Source of the DNA: Methylomonas sp.
GTDB taxonomy: Bacteria; Pseudomonadota; Gammaproteobacteria; Methylococcales; Methylomonadaceae
Assembly (NCBI RefSeq): GCF_023228165.1
Contig: NZ_JALOBS010000019.1
Location: forward strand, 1-64,000
Length of the DNA: 64,000 bases
Direction of reading: 5' to 3'
A program made the position numbers and the translations under genes. Shown here piece by piece: positions 25,885 to 35,883 of this stretch. The stretch's first letter is position 1. Each line of letters opens with the position of its first letter. The notes under the pieces were generated by a model. The model worked only from the letters and a program-made list of their open reading frames with translations, was not told where the DNA came from and ran no database searches.

Positions 25885-27900
25885 TTAAATTACTTTCTTG
25901 ACCACCAAGCCTCCAACAAGCGTTTTCAACCTTTGCAAATCACCGTCCCTTGCATCGGATTGATAACGCAGCCGGATAAACAGCGCTGTGATTTGATCAA
26001 TCTGTGCCGCCATTTCGGGACACTGTTTTTTGGCGCGCTCAGCAAAGTCTTTTGCCCCTTCGCCCGGCCTGATTGCAGCACCCGTTTTAGCCAGCTTGTT
26101 ACAAAAGCGCCGATAAATCAATAACGTTTTGTCGGCCGGTTTTTTAGGTTGTTTCAATAACCACCAAGCCAACGGCAGGGTAACTATTATTAGACTACCG
26201 ACCAGCCATTTGGCTAGCGCGGCGATACCGTCTATGCCCAGTGCTTGCAAAAACTGCATTTGATTAGCGCCATTATAATTAATAACCCACCGTTGCCAGT
26301 TATAATCGATACTCTGCCATAGCTGCCGACTGCGTTTTAGCCAGTTTAATGCCGCCGATTCGTTGATGAGCGGGCCGAAATTCACCGCCCCGCTAGCGAC
26401 TTGCAAATCCACATTTACCCCACGCTCAACACGTTCCGGCGCAATTGCGGCCGTGGGGTCGAATCTGACCCAGCCTTTATTTTCCAGCCAAACTTCGGCC
26501 CAGGCGTGCGCATCGGCCTGCCGCACTTCCAAAAACCCGCCGACTTTGTTAAATTCGCCGCCCTGATAGCCGCCGACTACGCGGGCCGGAATCTTGGCAA
26601 TTCGCAACAAATACACAAACGCGGTTGCGTAATGGCTGCAAAATCCGCTGCGGGTTTCGAATAAAAAGGTATCGATGGGATTGTCCGGCATCAGGGGCGG
26701 GGAGAGGGTGTAATAAAACTTTTCTTCCCTGAAATAGTTCAACAAATTTTGGATGAACTGTTCTGGCCGGCCGTCGAAACCCCGTAACTTGTTAACTAAT
26801 GCCTGCTGTTTATCGGTTGCCGCTGCCGGTAGTTGCAAATTGCGCCGATAATCGGTCGGCGATATTGGGCCTGTGTTATAGGCAGGCCGGGAGACGATTT
26901 TGTATTCGGCTCGGTCGGCCGGCCTTTTGTTGGACAGCAACTGGAAGGTATCGTTTCGATGCAAGCTGGTATCGAAACTTTCCGGCATATCCATCCCGAA
27001 CACCCAATTTTGTTTCTGAGGCTCCATCAATAAGGTGTAATGAAACGCATCACCACTGAAATCAACAGGCTGGGTTGGCTGATTATGATTTGAGTCTTTG
27101 GTCCAATGCACGCCGTCGGTATTCGCATAGACCGGGCCACGCCAGTAACGCAGGACGGGCGGCGGCACATTGCCGTCGAACCGCACTCTGAACACCAGCT
27201 CATCGGATAAACTCAAATCGCTGATGGAGCCAGGCTCCAAGACATCACTCAAGCCGGAAAGTGCTTTATTATCGTCTGCCAGCCACATCCAGCGCGGCGC
27301 TTCCAAGCGCGGAAACAATACAAAAATCACCATTGCCATTGGTAACGCCTGCAACATGATGGTGGCAGACGTTTTAAGCGCCGCTTGCGTTTGCACATGT
27401 GTGGCATTTTGAGTGATCAAGGTTGCCAATAACACCGCACAGACCAACAGAATATAACCCGCCATCAGAATGCTTTGTTCGTATAAAAACTGAGAGGCGG
27501 CCACAATAAATGCCAAGTACACGATTAAAAACACATCGCGTTTGCTGTGAATTTCCATCAGCTTTAGGCCCAGCGCCACTACAAACAATGCCGTGCCCGC
27601 ATCGCGCCCAAACACCCCACGATGTTGAGCTATCAGCAGCACAATGCCCAATATCGTCAACAAAAACAACAACCATCGATTCGGCAGCCAGTGGCGATAC
27701 CAAACGCCTGCTAACCGCCATATCAGTAAAATCGCGAAAAAGCCGAATATAGGTGGGGGAATATGCCCGGCATGCGGCAGAGTGATCAAAGCGATGGAAC
27801 CCAGCAAAAAATTGAGGCTGCGCGAGTTAAGCGCGTTATCAGCAATCCCTCGGCTATCGAAGTGCAATTTTGTTGGGGCAACCGCCTTGGCATCCATCAT
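25885..27900 (-). CDS. tgpA: Transglutaminase-like membrane protein (TgpA, DUF3488)
   Basis: 671 residues: several N-terminal membrane helices (DUF3488), a large periplasmic transglutaminase-like domain with Cys in SGFCSHYATAF, His in DAHAWAEVWL and Asp in WVRFDPTAA, one further helix (about 560-580) and a cytoplasmic tail. Matches TgpA, essential in Pseudomonas aeruginosa, of uncertain substrate. Ends a three-gene set with DUF58 and MoxR genes, an arrangement conserved in proteobacteria. Confidence 0.88.
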   Translation of the reverse strand: MMDAKAVAPTKLHFDSRGIADNALNSRSLNFLLGSIALITLPHAGHIPPPIFGFFAILLIWRLAGVWYRHWLPNRWLLFLLTILGIVLLIAQHRGVFGRDAGTALFVVALGLKLMEIHSKRDVFLIVYLAFIVAASQFLYEQSILMAGYILLVCAVLLATLITQNATHVQTQAALKTSATIMLQALPMAMVIFVLFPRLEAPRWMWLADDNKALSGLSDVLEPGSISDLSLSDELVFRVRFDGNVPPPVLRYWRGPVYANTDGVHWTKDSNHNQPTQPVDFSGDAFHYTLLMEPQKQNWVFGMDMPESFDTSLHRNDTFQLLSNKRPADRAEYKIVSRPAYNTGPISPTDYRRNLQLPAAATDKQQALVNKLRGFDGRPEQFIQNLLNYFREEKFYYTLSPPLMPDNPIDTFLFETRSGFCSHYATAFVYLLRIAKIPARVVGGYQGGEFNKVGGFLEVRQADAHAWAEVWLENKGWVRFDPTAAIAPERVERGVNVDLQVASGAVNFGPLINESAALNWLKRSRQLWQSIDYNWQRWVINYNGANQMQFLQALGIDGIAALAKWLVGSLIIVTLPLAWWLLKQPKKPADKTLLIYRRFCNKLAKTGAAIRPGEGAKDFAERAKKQCPEMAAQIDQITALFIRLRYQSDARDGDLQRLKTLVGGLVVKKVI

Positions 27901-27919
27901 TAATTCAACCGAAAATCCA

Positions 27920-28882
27920 TTACGAACTTAATCCAAACAAGGCCAGTTCACGCAAACAGGCCTGCCAATGGGAACTTCCGTTATCCGGAGCCAACTTGAC
28001 GCTCGGCAAAGCCAAACCGTAGCGAAAACCCGCCCGTTCGGCATCTATTATCCAACGGCATAATTGACTAAGTCGTGCTTCGATATCGCTGCCAGGCGTT
28101 TCATCATAATCCAGCCAAAACTCAGTACTTGCGGTACCTGCGTATTGCTTGCTGTGCAAACCACGGCCTTTGGCATACGCTTTCCAATGAATCTGCCGTA
28201 TTGGATCGCCACTTTGATACGACTTCAAACCGTAAAACTCATCACCGCCCCGTTTGGACTGTCCTTGCTGACCCTGTCCGGCGGCGGTTTCGGGAAATGC
28301 CAAATCCAACTTGGCGGGACAGGGGTAAATCAGCACCCGGCTATCAAAGCGTAACGGCGACCAAGCCCGAAATAATCCCAACGGATAACCGCTGGACAAG
28401 ATTAAAGTGTTGCAAGCCAACCAGCCGCGCTTTTTCGCATCCATTGGCAAAGATACCGTCTGAGTCTCATGTGGCTTTAGACTAATCTCTCTAATGTTCT
28501 GTAGCCGAATATCCAACGCCAGGCGTTGCCGATTAGTGGGATTATGAATCACGAAATTAAAGGCTGCTTTTTCACCGACAAACACCGGCGAATTAGCCCC
28601 CGCCCGCACCACCAATCCGGACAGAGCATTGAAGCTATGCAAAATAGTCACAAAAAAAATACTGGCCAGTAAAAAGCCCAACATATAAGCCAGATTGTTG
28701 TTATAAACAAAGGCAATCAACAATACCAACGCAACCAGGACGACAAAAACCATACCCCTTTGCGTAGGCAGGATAAATACCCGCCGTTGATTTAAACTAA
28801 TCGGCCCAGCAGTAGGCGCTTCTCCTCGAATAAATCGGCTCAATTTAAACCGTTGTTTCAAAGGTAATCGCCGGGAAGTCAA
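27920..28882 (-). CDS. DUF58 domain protein
   Basis: 320 residues from a TTG start whose bases overlap the MoxR stop (TTGA). Two adjacent membrane helices (about 33-72) precede a DUF58 region with GDEFYGLKSYQSGDPIRQIHWKAYAKGRGL, the family hallmark and part of a von Willebrand A-like fold. Usually teamed with a MoxR ATPase and transglutaminase-like protein, as here; thought to be a chaperone-type module for envelope complexes. Confidence 0.85.
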   Translation of the reverse strand: MTSRRLPLKQRFKLSRFIRGEAPTAGPISLNQRRVFILPTQRGMVFVVLVALVLLIAFVYNNNLAYMLGFLLASIFFVTILHSFNALSGLVVRAGANSPVFVGEKAAFNFVIHNPTNRQRLALDIRLQNIREISLKPHETQTVSLPMDAKKRGWLACNTLILSSGYPLGLFRAWSPLRFDSRVLIYPCPAKLDLAFPETAAGQGQQGQSKRGGDEFYGLKSYQSGDPIRQIHWKAYAKGRGLHSKQYAGTASTEFWLDYDETPGSDIEARLSQLCRWIIDAERAGFRYGLALPSVKLAPDNGSSHWQACLRELALFGLSS

Positions 28883-29781
28883 AAGACGGCCACCTGTTGC
28901 AGAATAGGGGCCACAGTGGCTGCCGAATCATGACTAGCTGCCAGCAATCGATGCGCCGCAACCGCCGGCAAAACCGCTTGCACATCTTCCGGCAACACAG
29001 CCTGGCGTTGATCCATGAATGCCCAGGCTTTGGCTGCCGCCAACAACGATAACCCCGCCCGTGGCGACAGCCCGCAAGGATAGTCACTCTGCCGGGTAAA
29101 CTCGATGATAGAGAGCACATAATCCAATAATGCCGGCGCCACATGCACCTGACTGACCTCATGCTGCAGCGCCGCCAACTGTTCGTCAGGCAAATAAACC
29201 GGCAGGCTTTTGATCAAACTATGTCGAGGCTGTCCCATCAGCAGTTCCCGCTCGGCCTGCCGGCTGGGGTATCCCAACTCAATCCGCATCAAAAATCGGT
29301 CCAATTGCGACTCCGGCAATGGAAAGGTGCCGATCTGATAGGACGGGTTTTGGGTCGCTATGACAAAAAACGGTTCGGGTAAGCGATAAGTTTGGCCCTC
29401 GACCGTAACCTGTCTTTCTTCCATCGCCTCCAGCAATGCGCTTTGCGCCTTTGGGGTAGCTCGATTGATTTCATCCGCCAAGATCATTTGATTAAATAAT
29501 GGCCCGGAGTGAAAAGTAAAACTGTTTTGTTGGCTGTCGAACACCGATGAACCGATAATGTCGGCGGGCAAAATATCACTGGTAAATTGTATCCGCTGAT
29601 ATGCCAGGCCGAACAAATGCGCTAGCGTATGCGAAAGCGTGGTTTTGCCGACTCCGGGAATGTCTTCTATCAGCAAATGGCCTTTGGCCAACAAACAGCA
29701 GACGGCCAAACGAATTTGCTGCTGTTTACCTAAAATGACGGTATCGGCGCAAGCGAGTAGTTGATGAAGTGCGTGATGCAT
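28879..29781 (-). CDS. MoxR-type AAA+ ATPase
   Basis: 300 residues from ATG 29781; a TTG at 29799 is possible and neither has a clear ribosome-binding site. Walker A is IPGVGKTT (41-48), Walker B LADEINRATPK, and sensor 1 is ATQNP. The MoxR family provides ATP-driven chaperone activity, working with DUF58/vWA partners. In methanotrophs a different MoxR serves methanol dehydrogenase; here the context is the general DUF58-TgpA module. Confidence 0.9.
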   Translation of the reverse strand: MHHALHQLLACADTVILGKQQQIRLAVCCLLAKGHLLIEDIPGVGKTTLSHTLAHLFGLAYQRIQFTSDILPADIIGSSVFDSQQNSFTFHSGPLFNQMILADEINRATPKAQSALLEAMEERQVTVEGQTYRLPEPFFVIATQNPSYQIGTFPLPESQLDRFLMRIELGYPSRQAERELLMGQPRHSLIKSLPVYLPDEQLAALQHEVSQVHVAPALLDYVLSIIEFTRQSDYPCGLSPRAGLSLLAAAKAWAFMDQRQAVLPEDVQAVLPAVAAHRLLAASHDSAATVAPILQQVAVF

Positions 29782-29898
29782 AATTAGCCGGCTAGTCAAT
29801 TAGTTGTTTTATTGTGACCTGAGAAAGTAGAGTAGTGCAAACGCCTTATACATGCGCATTTCCAAGTAATGTTCGATGCTTATGCTAAAATTATAGCA

Positions 29899-30483
29899 AT
29901 GCATGAATTAGAAACCTTTAAGCTGATCGAACGCATCAGTTCGCTATTACGCTCGGAAGAGCGTAAAAAATACGCCGCTATTGGTTTGCAGCCGGTTCAT
30001 GGCCAGGTTCTGGAGTATCTGGCCAAATGTAACAAATATAGTAACACCCACGCATCTGTTGCCGACTACCTGGGTTTAACCAAAGGTACTGTTTCTCAAA
30101 GCATACAGATTCTGGAGCGCAAACGTTACCTTCAGAAAACCACTGACAGCCTCGACGGCCGCGTCGTGCATTTAAGCTTGACCGAAACAGGCTTGGCTTT
30201 GGTCGATGAGTTAAAACCCTTGGACATGTTTAAGCACGCGGAACATAAAATCAGTCACCAGGAGTTCGATAATATCGAAAACGCCTTGCAAGCAACGTTG
30301 GGTTTATTACAAAAAGTCAATCAAAGTAAAAGTTTCGGCATGTGCCGGACCTGCGATCATTTTAGAGTGGTCGAGCATCATTATCAGTGCGGCTTAACCG
30401 ACGAAGACCTGGAGCGCGACGACACAGATAAAATATGCCGTGACCATATTCCAAAATTCAACTCCTTCATAAACCAAGAGTAA
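29899..30483 (+). CDS. MarR-family regulator with four-cysteine tail
   Basis: 194 residues from ATG 29899; an in-frame ATG at 29869 adds ten residues. Winged-helix MarR domain with recognition helix around DYLGLTKGTVSQSIQILERK and wing DSLDGRVVHLSLT. Unusually it carries a C-terminal extension with Cys149, Cys152, Cys164 and Cys180 (MCRTCDHF, HYQCGL, KICRDH), which could bind zinc or an iron-sulfur cluster. Eight bases before ubiK in the same direction. Targets unknown; the cysteines hint at metal or redox sensing. Confidence 0.8.
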   Translation: MHELETFKLIERISSLLRSEERKKYAAIGLQPVHGQVLEYLAKCNKYSNTHASVADYLGLTKGTVSQSIQILERKRYLQKTTDSLDGRVVHLSLTETGLALVDELKPLDMFKHAEHKISHQEFDNIENALQATLGLLQKVNQSKSFGMCRTCDHFRVVEHHYQCGLTDEDLERDDTDKICRDHIPKFNSFINQE

Positions 30484-30488
30484 TAACC

Positions 30489-30740
30489 ATGTTCGATCCA
30501 AAATCCATAGACAATATTGCCGACCGAATAGCTAGCGCCATTCCACCGGGCTTAAACAACTTCAAAGACGATATGGAGAAAAACGTCCACGCCTTGCTGC
30601 AAAGCGCCTTATCCAAACTGGATTTGGTTAGCCGCGAGGAATTTGAAGTGCAAAAAGCCGTGCTGTCCAAAACCCGTGCCCGTCTAGAAGATTTGGAAAA
30701 ACGGGTCGTCGAACTCGAAAAACAAATAGCGCCAGAGTAA
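30489..30740 (+). CDS. ubiK: Ubiquinone biosynthesis accessory factor UbiK
   Basis: 83 residues, the size of UbiK/YqiC. N-terminal FDPKSIDNIADRIASAIPPG is the family signature; the C terminus (TRARLEDLEKRVVELEKQI) is a trimeric coiled coil. In E. coli UbiK binds UbiJ and supports aerobic ubiquinone synthesis in the Ubi complex. Lies between the MarR gene and comM, which it precedes in many proteobacteria. Confidence 0.88.
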   Translation: MFDPKSIDNIADRIASAIPPGLNNFKDDMEKNVHALLQSALSKLDLVSREEFEVQKAVLSKTRARLEDLEKRVVELEKQIAPE

Positions 30741-30747
30741 CGATACG

Positions 30748-32256
30748 ATGTCACTGGCTGTTGTCTTTAGCCGGGGACGCTCCGGCATCGATGCACCGCT
30801 AGTGACCGTTGAAGTTCATGTTAGTAACGGGTTGCCGGCGCTTAACATCGTCGGCCTGCCCGAAACGGCTGTTAAAGAAAGCAAAGACCGGGTGCGAGGG
30901 GCAATTCTCAATTCGCGGTTCGAGTTTCCATTTCAGCGCATCACCATCAATCTAGCCCCTGCCGATTTACCCAAGGAAGGCGGACGGTTTGACTTGGCAA
31001 TAGCCCTAGGCATTTTGGCCGCCTCCGGGCAAATACCCAGGGACAATCTGGCTCAATATGAATGCGTGGGCGAACTTTCTTTAGGCGGTGAGCTACGGCC
31101 CATTGCCGGCGCTTTGCCGGTAGCCATACACGCGCGCAACGCCAACAGGCAACTGATCTTGCCTGTTGGCTGCGCCGATGAAGCCGGCTTGATTAACGAC
31201 GCACAGCTTTTGCCTGCTCATCATTTGCTGGAGGTTTGCGCGCATTTGACCGGACAAAGCCAAATTCCTCTGGCAAAGCCGCTTATTGCTATTCCGGAAT
31301 CGCAATTTGATATTGATTTTGCCGATGTACACGGCCAATTTCACGTCAAGCGGGCTTTCGAAATCGCAGCCGCTGGCGCTCACAATATATTGCTGCTTGG
31401 ACCACCCGGCACCGGTAAATCGATGCTGGCGGCCCGTCTGCCTACCATATTGCCGGAGCTAAGCGAACAACAAGCACAAGAAACAGCTGCTATTGCCTCC
31501 ATCAGCGACCAGGGTTTTGATATCAGCCGATGGCGAAAACCCCCCTTTCGCTCGCCTCATCACACCGCTTCCGCAGCGGCATTGGTCGGCGGCGGCAGTA
31601 ACCCGAAACCGGGTGAAATATCCTTATCCCATCACGGCGCCTTATTTTTAGACGAGCTACCTGAATTCGATCGAAAAGTTTTAGAGGTGCTACGGGAACC
31701 TTTGGAAACAGGGCATATCACTATCTCCCGCGCCAACCGCCAGGCCGATTTTCCGGCCCGGTTCCAACTGATTGCCGCCATGAACCCTTGCCCTTGCGGC
31801 TATCTCGGCGACGCATCCGGCCGCTGCCATTGCAGCTCTGAACAAGTTGCTCGCTATCGGGCCCGCGTTTCCGGACCATTACTGGACAGAATCGATATGC
31901 ATCTGGAAGTGCCGCGTGTGGCTCTGGATGTTTTGAGAAAAGGCGCCAAGGAAGGCGAAGAAAGCAGTCAAGTAATACGTGATCGCGTAATAGCTGCCAG
32001 ACAAATCGCTTATCGGCGCCAAGGCAAAACGAATTCCGAGCTTAATGCCAAAGAAGTAAACGTATATTGCGAACTGACCGAAGCTGGTCATAGCCTGCTG
32101 GAACAAGCCTTAGAAAAATTTGGCCTGTCCCATAGAGCCTATCACCGTATTCTAAAACTGGCTCGCAGCATTGCCGATCTAACTGGCTCCGAAACCATAG
32201 AAATTAAGCATTTGAGCGAAGCGATAGGCTATCGAAAACTGGATCGAACTCGGTAA
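30748..32256 (+). CDS. comM: ComM/YifB Mg-chelatase-like AAA ATPase
   Basis: 502 residues, full length. An N-terminal Lon-protease-like domain is followed by a Mg-chelatase AAA core with Walker A GPPGTGKS (218-225), Walker B LFLDELPEF and the NPCPCGYLGD element, then a C-terminal chelatase domain. ComM is a hexameric helicase that promotes branch migration during natural transformation. With the type IV pilus genes close by, this fits a naturally competent bacterium. Confidence 0.93.
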   Translation: MSLAVVFSRGRSGIDAPLVTVEVHVSNGLPALNIVGLPETAVKESKDRVRGAILNSRFEFPFQRITINLAPADLPKEGGRFDLAIALGILAASGQIPRDNLAQYECVGELSLGGELRPIAGALPVAIHARNANRQLILPVGCADEAGLINDAQLLPAHHLLEVCAHLTGQSQIPLAKPLIAIPESQFDIDFADVHGQFHVKRAFEIAAAGAHNILLLGPPGTGKSMLAARLPTILPELSEQQAQETAAIASISDQGFDISRWRKPPFRSPHHTASAAALVGGGSNPKPGEISLSHHGALFLDELPEFDRKVLEVLREPLETGHITISRANRQADFPARFQLIAAMNPCPCGYLGDASGRCHCSSEQVARYRARVSGPLLDRIDMHLEVPRVALDVLRKGAKEGEESSQVIRDRVIAARQIAYRRQGKTNSELNAKEVNVYCELTEAGHSLLEQALEKFGLSHRAYHRILKLARSIADLTGSETIEIKHLSEAIGYRKLDRTR

Positions 32257-32408
32257 GTAACTGGGTGCCACCAATAAGAAGCGCCTGTTACCCACCGAAA
32301 ATTCCCGCCCGATCGGAAAGTCTTCAATATCAAACCTGTCGAGCTATACCGAGATACTCGAACTCCGATGGGAACTCCGCGCCAGCACGCTGACGGTAAG
32401 GCAAATAC

Positions 32409-34673
32409 TCAGTTTGCGGTCGAATTAGGTTTAACCACCTTGGGAGTTACAAAAATCAACAACTCGGTTTTGTCATCACGATTCACATTGTCTGACGGCG
32501 TAAATAGCCAACCAAACAACGGCAAGTCGCCAAACCAAGGGACTTTTTGCTTGGTCATGTCTAGGTTAGCCTCGTAAACCCCACCCAGCACAACAGTTTC
32601 TCCATCCTCCACTTGTACGCTGGTTTTGACGTTTTTCTTTTCAATTTGAAGCGCCGTACCGGTTCCCGTAGGTACCGCCGTACCGGGTGCGTCTTTTTGG
32701 ACTTCAATGTCCATGATAATACTACCGTTCGGGGTAATTTGCGGAGTAACATCCATTACCAAAGTCGCGTTTATAAATTCGGTCACGGGACCGGTGTTCG
32801 CCGATGAAGACTGGAAAGGAATTTGCGTACCTTGTTCGATGTGAGCCGTTTGAAGATTAGACGTCAACACACGTGGATTGGACAATTGCTGCCCCTTGCC
32901 TTCAGTTTGCAAGGCATCAATCTCCAGACTCAATAAGTAGTTGGCACCGCTGGCCAAGGTAAATGCCAATGCGCCCGGCGGGCTGGCCGCGGCCAGCGTA
33001 TAACCAAGATTACTCAACATCGAACTGGCGTTGTCGGCAGTGGTGAGATTATTGTTTCTATTAACGCCGAAGCGCATTCCCAAATTGCGGGCAAACGTGG
33101 TGCTGGCAATTACCACGCGTGCCTCGATCATCACCTGCCTTATGGGAATATCCAGTTTGACAATCATTTTATGAATTTCTTCGAGTTGCGTAGCGGTATC
33201 CTTTATGATTAACACATTGGTTCTTCCATCGGCTATCACCGACCCTCTGGTGGATAACAACCTCATGTTTTGAGTAGTACCAGTTCCAGCTGAGCCCCCA
33301 GCAACTTGCCCTATTGACTGCATACCAGTAGTCGATCCACATGCGCCGCCGCTCCCTCCGCTAACCCCGCTTGTGCTACCACCTCGCCCACCACTACTAC
33401 CTTGAGTTGACGCCCCCGCCATCGCCGCCGACACACTGCGACCCAATAAAATGGCACAAATGTTTTCGGCTTTGGCGTAGTTGATCTGGATATTCTCCGT
33501 TTTGAGCGGCTCGAGCTCTTCCTGAACTTTTCTGGCTTCTAGCTCTTTTTCTTCCAATACCTTAATTTCTTCGGTGGGTCCAATCAAAATAACGTTGCCA
33601 TTTTCCCGTTTGGAAAGCCCGCGCAGCTTCATTACCACATCCAAAACCTGATCCCATGGCACATCATTAACATGCAAGGCAATTGATCCCGATACGGAAT
33701 CGGTAGTAATGATGTTGATTTCCTTACCTTCTTGGGTTTTGATATGGTCGGCAAGTATCATTAATACCGCTTTAACATCGATTTCCTGGAAGTTGAGGGA
33801 CAACTTACTACCGATATACGGGGTTTTTTCTTTAAGCTGCGCCTCTTTTTCAGCGGGCGTCATGGGCCTGAATTCTACAGTGAGCAAATTATCAGCCTGG
33901 TATGACGAATAATCATAATTAGGATTGTTCGGAGTTATGGTAATAGTGACCCCTTCACCTCGCGGCATGGCTTCAATTTTCTGCACAGGCGTGGCGAAGT
34001 CCGCCACATCGAAGCTTTTGACCAAAGCCTCGGGGATTTTAGTATTCAAAAAATTTAAGACTACCTTACCGGCACTTTGTTTAGCATCCACTACCGTGTT
34101 GGGCGTGGACAATCCCAGCAATAATCGGCCTTCACCATTTGGACCGCGTCTAAAGTCGATACTTTTGATCGATTGTTCCGGCAGGAAACGACTGAGTGCG
34201 TTTTCTTTTGCAGCACTGGTTTGCATTATTTTATTGACGGCGGCTACCGAACCCGCCGATTTCAATACGATGTAATATTTATGACCGTCAATTTTGGTTT
34301 CATAAGGAACTTTTTCCGTCAGATTGATAACTACCCGCGTCCTCCCCGAAGCCTCGACCACATAGACTGTGTTCGCCGCACCTTGATTAATCGGAAAACT
34401 CTTTTTCGCCAAGTTGCTTTTCACACCCTCAAAATCCAAAGCGAGCCTGGACGGGTTATCAGTCTGAAAAATTTTCGGCTCTACGACAGCGCTACTCAAC
34501 TCCAGTTGTATCTGCAGCTGATTGCCGGCCAATGTTGAAAACTCCAAATTATTGATCGTAGTCTCATCGGCTGAGACTGAGAAAATCTGCAGTGTCAACA
34601 TCAACATCAACAGCCACTGGCGAGCAAACTGGCCCTGTAAATTCCTCATCATAATGTTTTGCTTAGTACTCAT
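32409..34673 (-). CDS. pilQ: Type IV pilus secretin PilQ
   Basis: 754 residues: signal peptide (to about 36, SVSADE), AMIN-type domains (FSTLAGNQLQIQLELS), secretin N0/N1 domains (LSLNFQEIDVKAVLMILADH), and the C-terminal secretin core (GTQIPFQSSSANTGPV, VVLGGVYEAN, LPLFGWLF). It forms the outer-membrane channel for the pilus. A Gly/Ser/Thr-rich stretch with a Cys (encoded near 33280-33420) interrupts the N1 region. AAAGG precedes the ATG. Last gene of pilMNOPQ. Confidence 0.95.
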   Translation of the reverse strand: MSTKQNIMMRNLQGQFARQWLLMLMLTLQIFSVSADETTINNLEFSTLAGNQLQIQLELSSAVVEPKIFQTDNPSRLALDFEGVKSNLAKKSFPINQGAANTVYVVEASGRTRVVINLTEKVPYETKIDGHKYYIVLKSAGSVAAVNKIMQTSAAKENALSRFLPEQSIKSIDFRRGPNGEGRLLLGLSTPNTVVDAKQSAGKVVLNFLNTKIPEALVKSFDVADFATPVQKIEAMPRGEGVTITITPNNPNYDYSSYQADNLLTVEFRPMTPAEKEAQLKEKTPYIGSKLSLNFQEIDVKAVLMILADHIKTQEGKEINIITTDSVSGSIALHVNDVPWDQVLDVVMKLRGLSKRENGNVILIGPTEEIKVLEEKELEARKVQEELEPLKTENIQINYAKAENICAILLGRSVSAAMAGASTQGSSGGRGGSTSGVSGGSGGACGSTTGMQSIGQVAGGSAGTGTTQNMRLLSTRGSVIADGRTNVLIIKDTATQLEEIHKMIVKLDIPIRQVMIEARVVIASTTFARNLGMRFGVNRNNNLTTADNASSMLSNLGYTLAAASPPGALAFTLASGANYLLSLEIDALQTEGKGQQLSNPRVLTSNLQTAHIEQGTQIPFQSSSANTGPVTEFINATLVMDVTPQITPNGSIIMDIEVQKDAPGTAVPTGTGTALQIEKKNVKTSVQVEDGETVVLGGVYEANLDMTKQKVPWFGDLPLFGWLFTPSDNVNRDDKTELLIFVTPKVVKPNSTAN

Positions 34674-34687
34674 GTCTGTAACCTTTT

Positions 34688-35245
34688 TTACTCAGCCAAT
34701 GCTAATGTTGCTTGTTGTTCGCGCCAGGTGCCCGGCTTATCGGGCACGATCTCCATTAATTCAATTTTGTCTTCGAGGATACGAATAATCTTGCCGTAAT
34801 TTTGTCCCATATGGTTGCCTACCTGAACGCTGTGTACTGTCCCGTCTTTGGCTCTGATTAAACCCCATATCCCTCGCTGATCTTTCAAGGTTCCCATCAT
34901 TCTTAATGAATCCAGTGAAAAAGCTTCCAGCTCTTCTTTTCTGCGCTCGGTATCGGGACGAATACCACTAACACCCGAAACATCCAGGCTTGCGTCGTCC
35001 ATATTCTTTTCGGTAGGTCGAAAAGGATCACGTAATCCTTCGGGTTTGAATACAAAGCTTTCGACTATTTTTTTCTCGGGCAAAGGTTCGATGGCCCCTT
35101 TGGGGCGTGCTTTGACATCCTGAATAAATTTAGTTAAATCGCTCACATCGTCGCCGCCACAGGCTGTCAACAATCCCGATAAGACCACACATATCAGGCT
35201 TAACGATTGGTTAGAAGCTAATGACATGGGTTTTACTGACATCAT
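34688..35245 (-). CDS. pilP: Type IV pilus assembly lipoprotein PilP
   Basis: 185 residues with lipobox LLTAC (Cys29), a linker and a beta-domain (GLRDPFRPTEKN, GTLKDQRGIWGLIRAKDG) typical of PilP. The lipoprotein links the inner-membrane PilMNO complex to the secretin PilQ. Start overlaps the pilO stop by four bases; an ATG three bases later would serve equally. Confidence 0.93.
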   Translation of the reverse strand: MMSVKPMSLASNQSLSLICVVLSGLLTACGGDDVSDLTKFIQDVKARPKGAIEPLPEKKIVESFVFKPEGLRDPFRPTEKNMDDASLDVSGVSGIRPDTERRKEELEAFSLDSLRMMGTLKDQRGIWGLIRAKDGTVHSVQVGNHMGQNYGKIIRILEDKIELMEIVPDKPGTWREQQATLALAE

Positions 35246-35883
35246 CTGCTCCCTCTTCTTTTAGGTCTGACTGGTGTCACGCCGCCTTGCGCGCCTTCAT
35301 TGTAGGTTTTAATGACGGCCGACATAGCCATAGCGCCTTTATTGTCTTTGCTGGTTTTACTGTCTTCTGTCAGTGGCGCGATATTGACATTGTGGACGGT
35401 GACAATCCTGGGCAAGGAAGCTAAGCCGCTCACAAATAAGCCTAACTCTTCATATTTACCAACCACTTGAATATTAATCGGCAGTTCGGAATAAAACTCT
35501 TTGCGTACTTCTCCGCTGGGCTGAAACAGCTTAAACTCCAATCCACTGGCCAAACCTGTCTGGGAAATATCCACCAATAAATTGGCGACTTCGGCTTTTG
35601 TGGGCATCTGTTTCAGCATATCCCCCAGAGATGACTCAATTTGTTCCAACTGATCCCGGTAATCTGGCAAATTAATGGCTTTTTTCTGCTTACGTTCAAA
35701 AGAAGCTTTCAGACTTTCTTCTTCTTTTTCCAAAACCTCGAGTTCGTCCAGCTGTGGCACGCTGACGTAATAAATATCGGCAATAACGACCAGCAACGAC
35801 ACAATACATGCTGCGGCAATTTTTATTGGGGTAGGCCAAGTACCGGCTGCATTTATATCCCAATTCACTTCAGATAGGTTCAT
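35242..35883 (-). CDS. pilO: Type IV pilus inner-membrane protein PilO
   Basis: 213 residues: one membrane helix (about 20-42), a coiled coil (LEVLEKEEESLKASFERKQKK) and a ferredoxin-like periplasmic domain. Pairs with PilN as the inner-membrane alignment ring. Overlaps pilN by four bases and pilP by four bases. Confidence 0.92.
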   Translation of the reverse strand: MNLSEVNWDINAAGTWPTPIKIAAACIVSLLVVIADIYYVSVPQLDELEVLEKEEESLKASFERKQKKAINLPDYRDQLEQIESSLGDMLKQMPTKAEVANLLVDISQTGLASGLEFKLFQPSGEVRKEFYSELPINIQVVGKYEELGLFVSGLASLPRIVTVHNVNIAPLTEDSKTSKDNKGAMAMSAVIKTYNEGAQGGVTPVRPKRRGSR

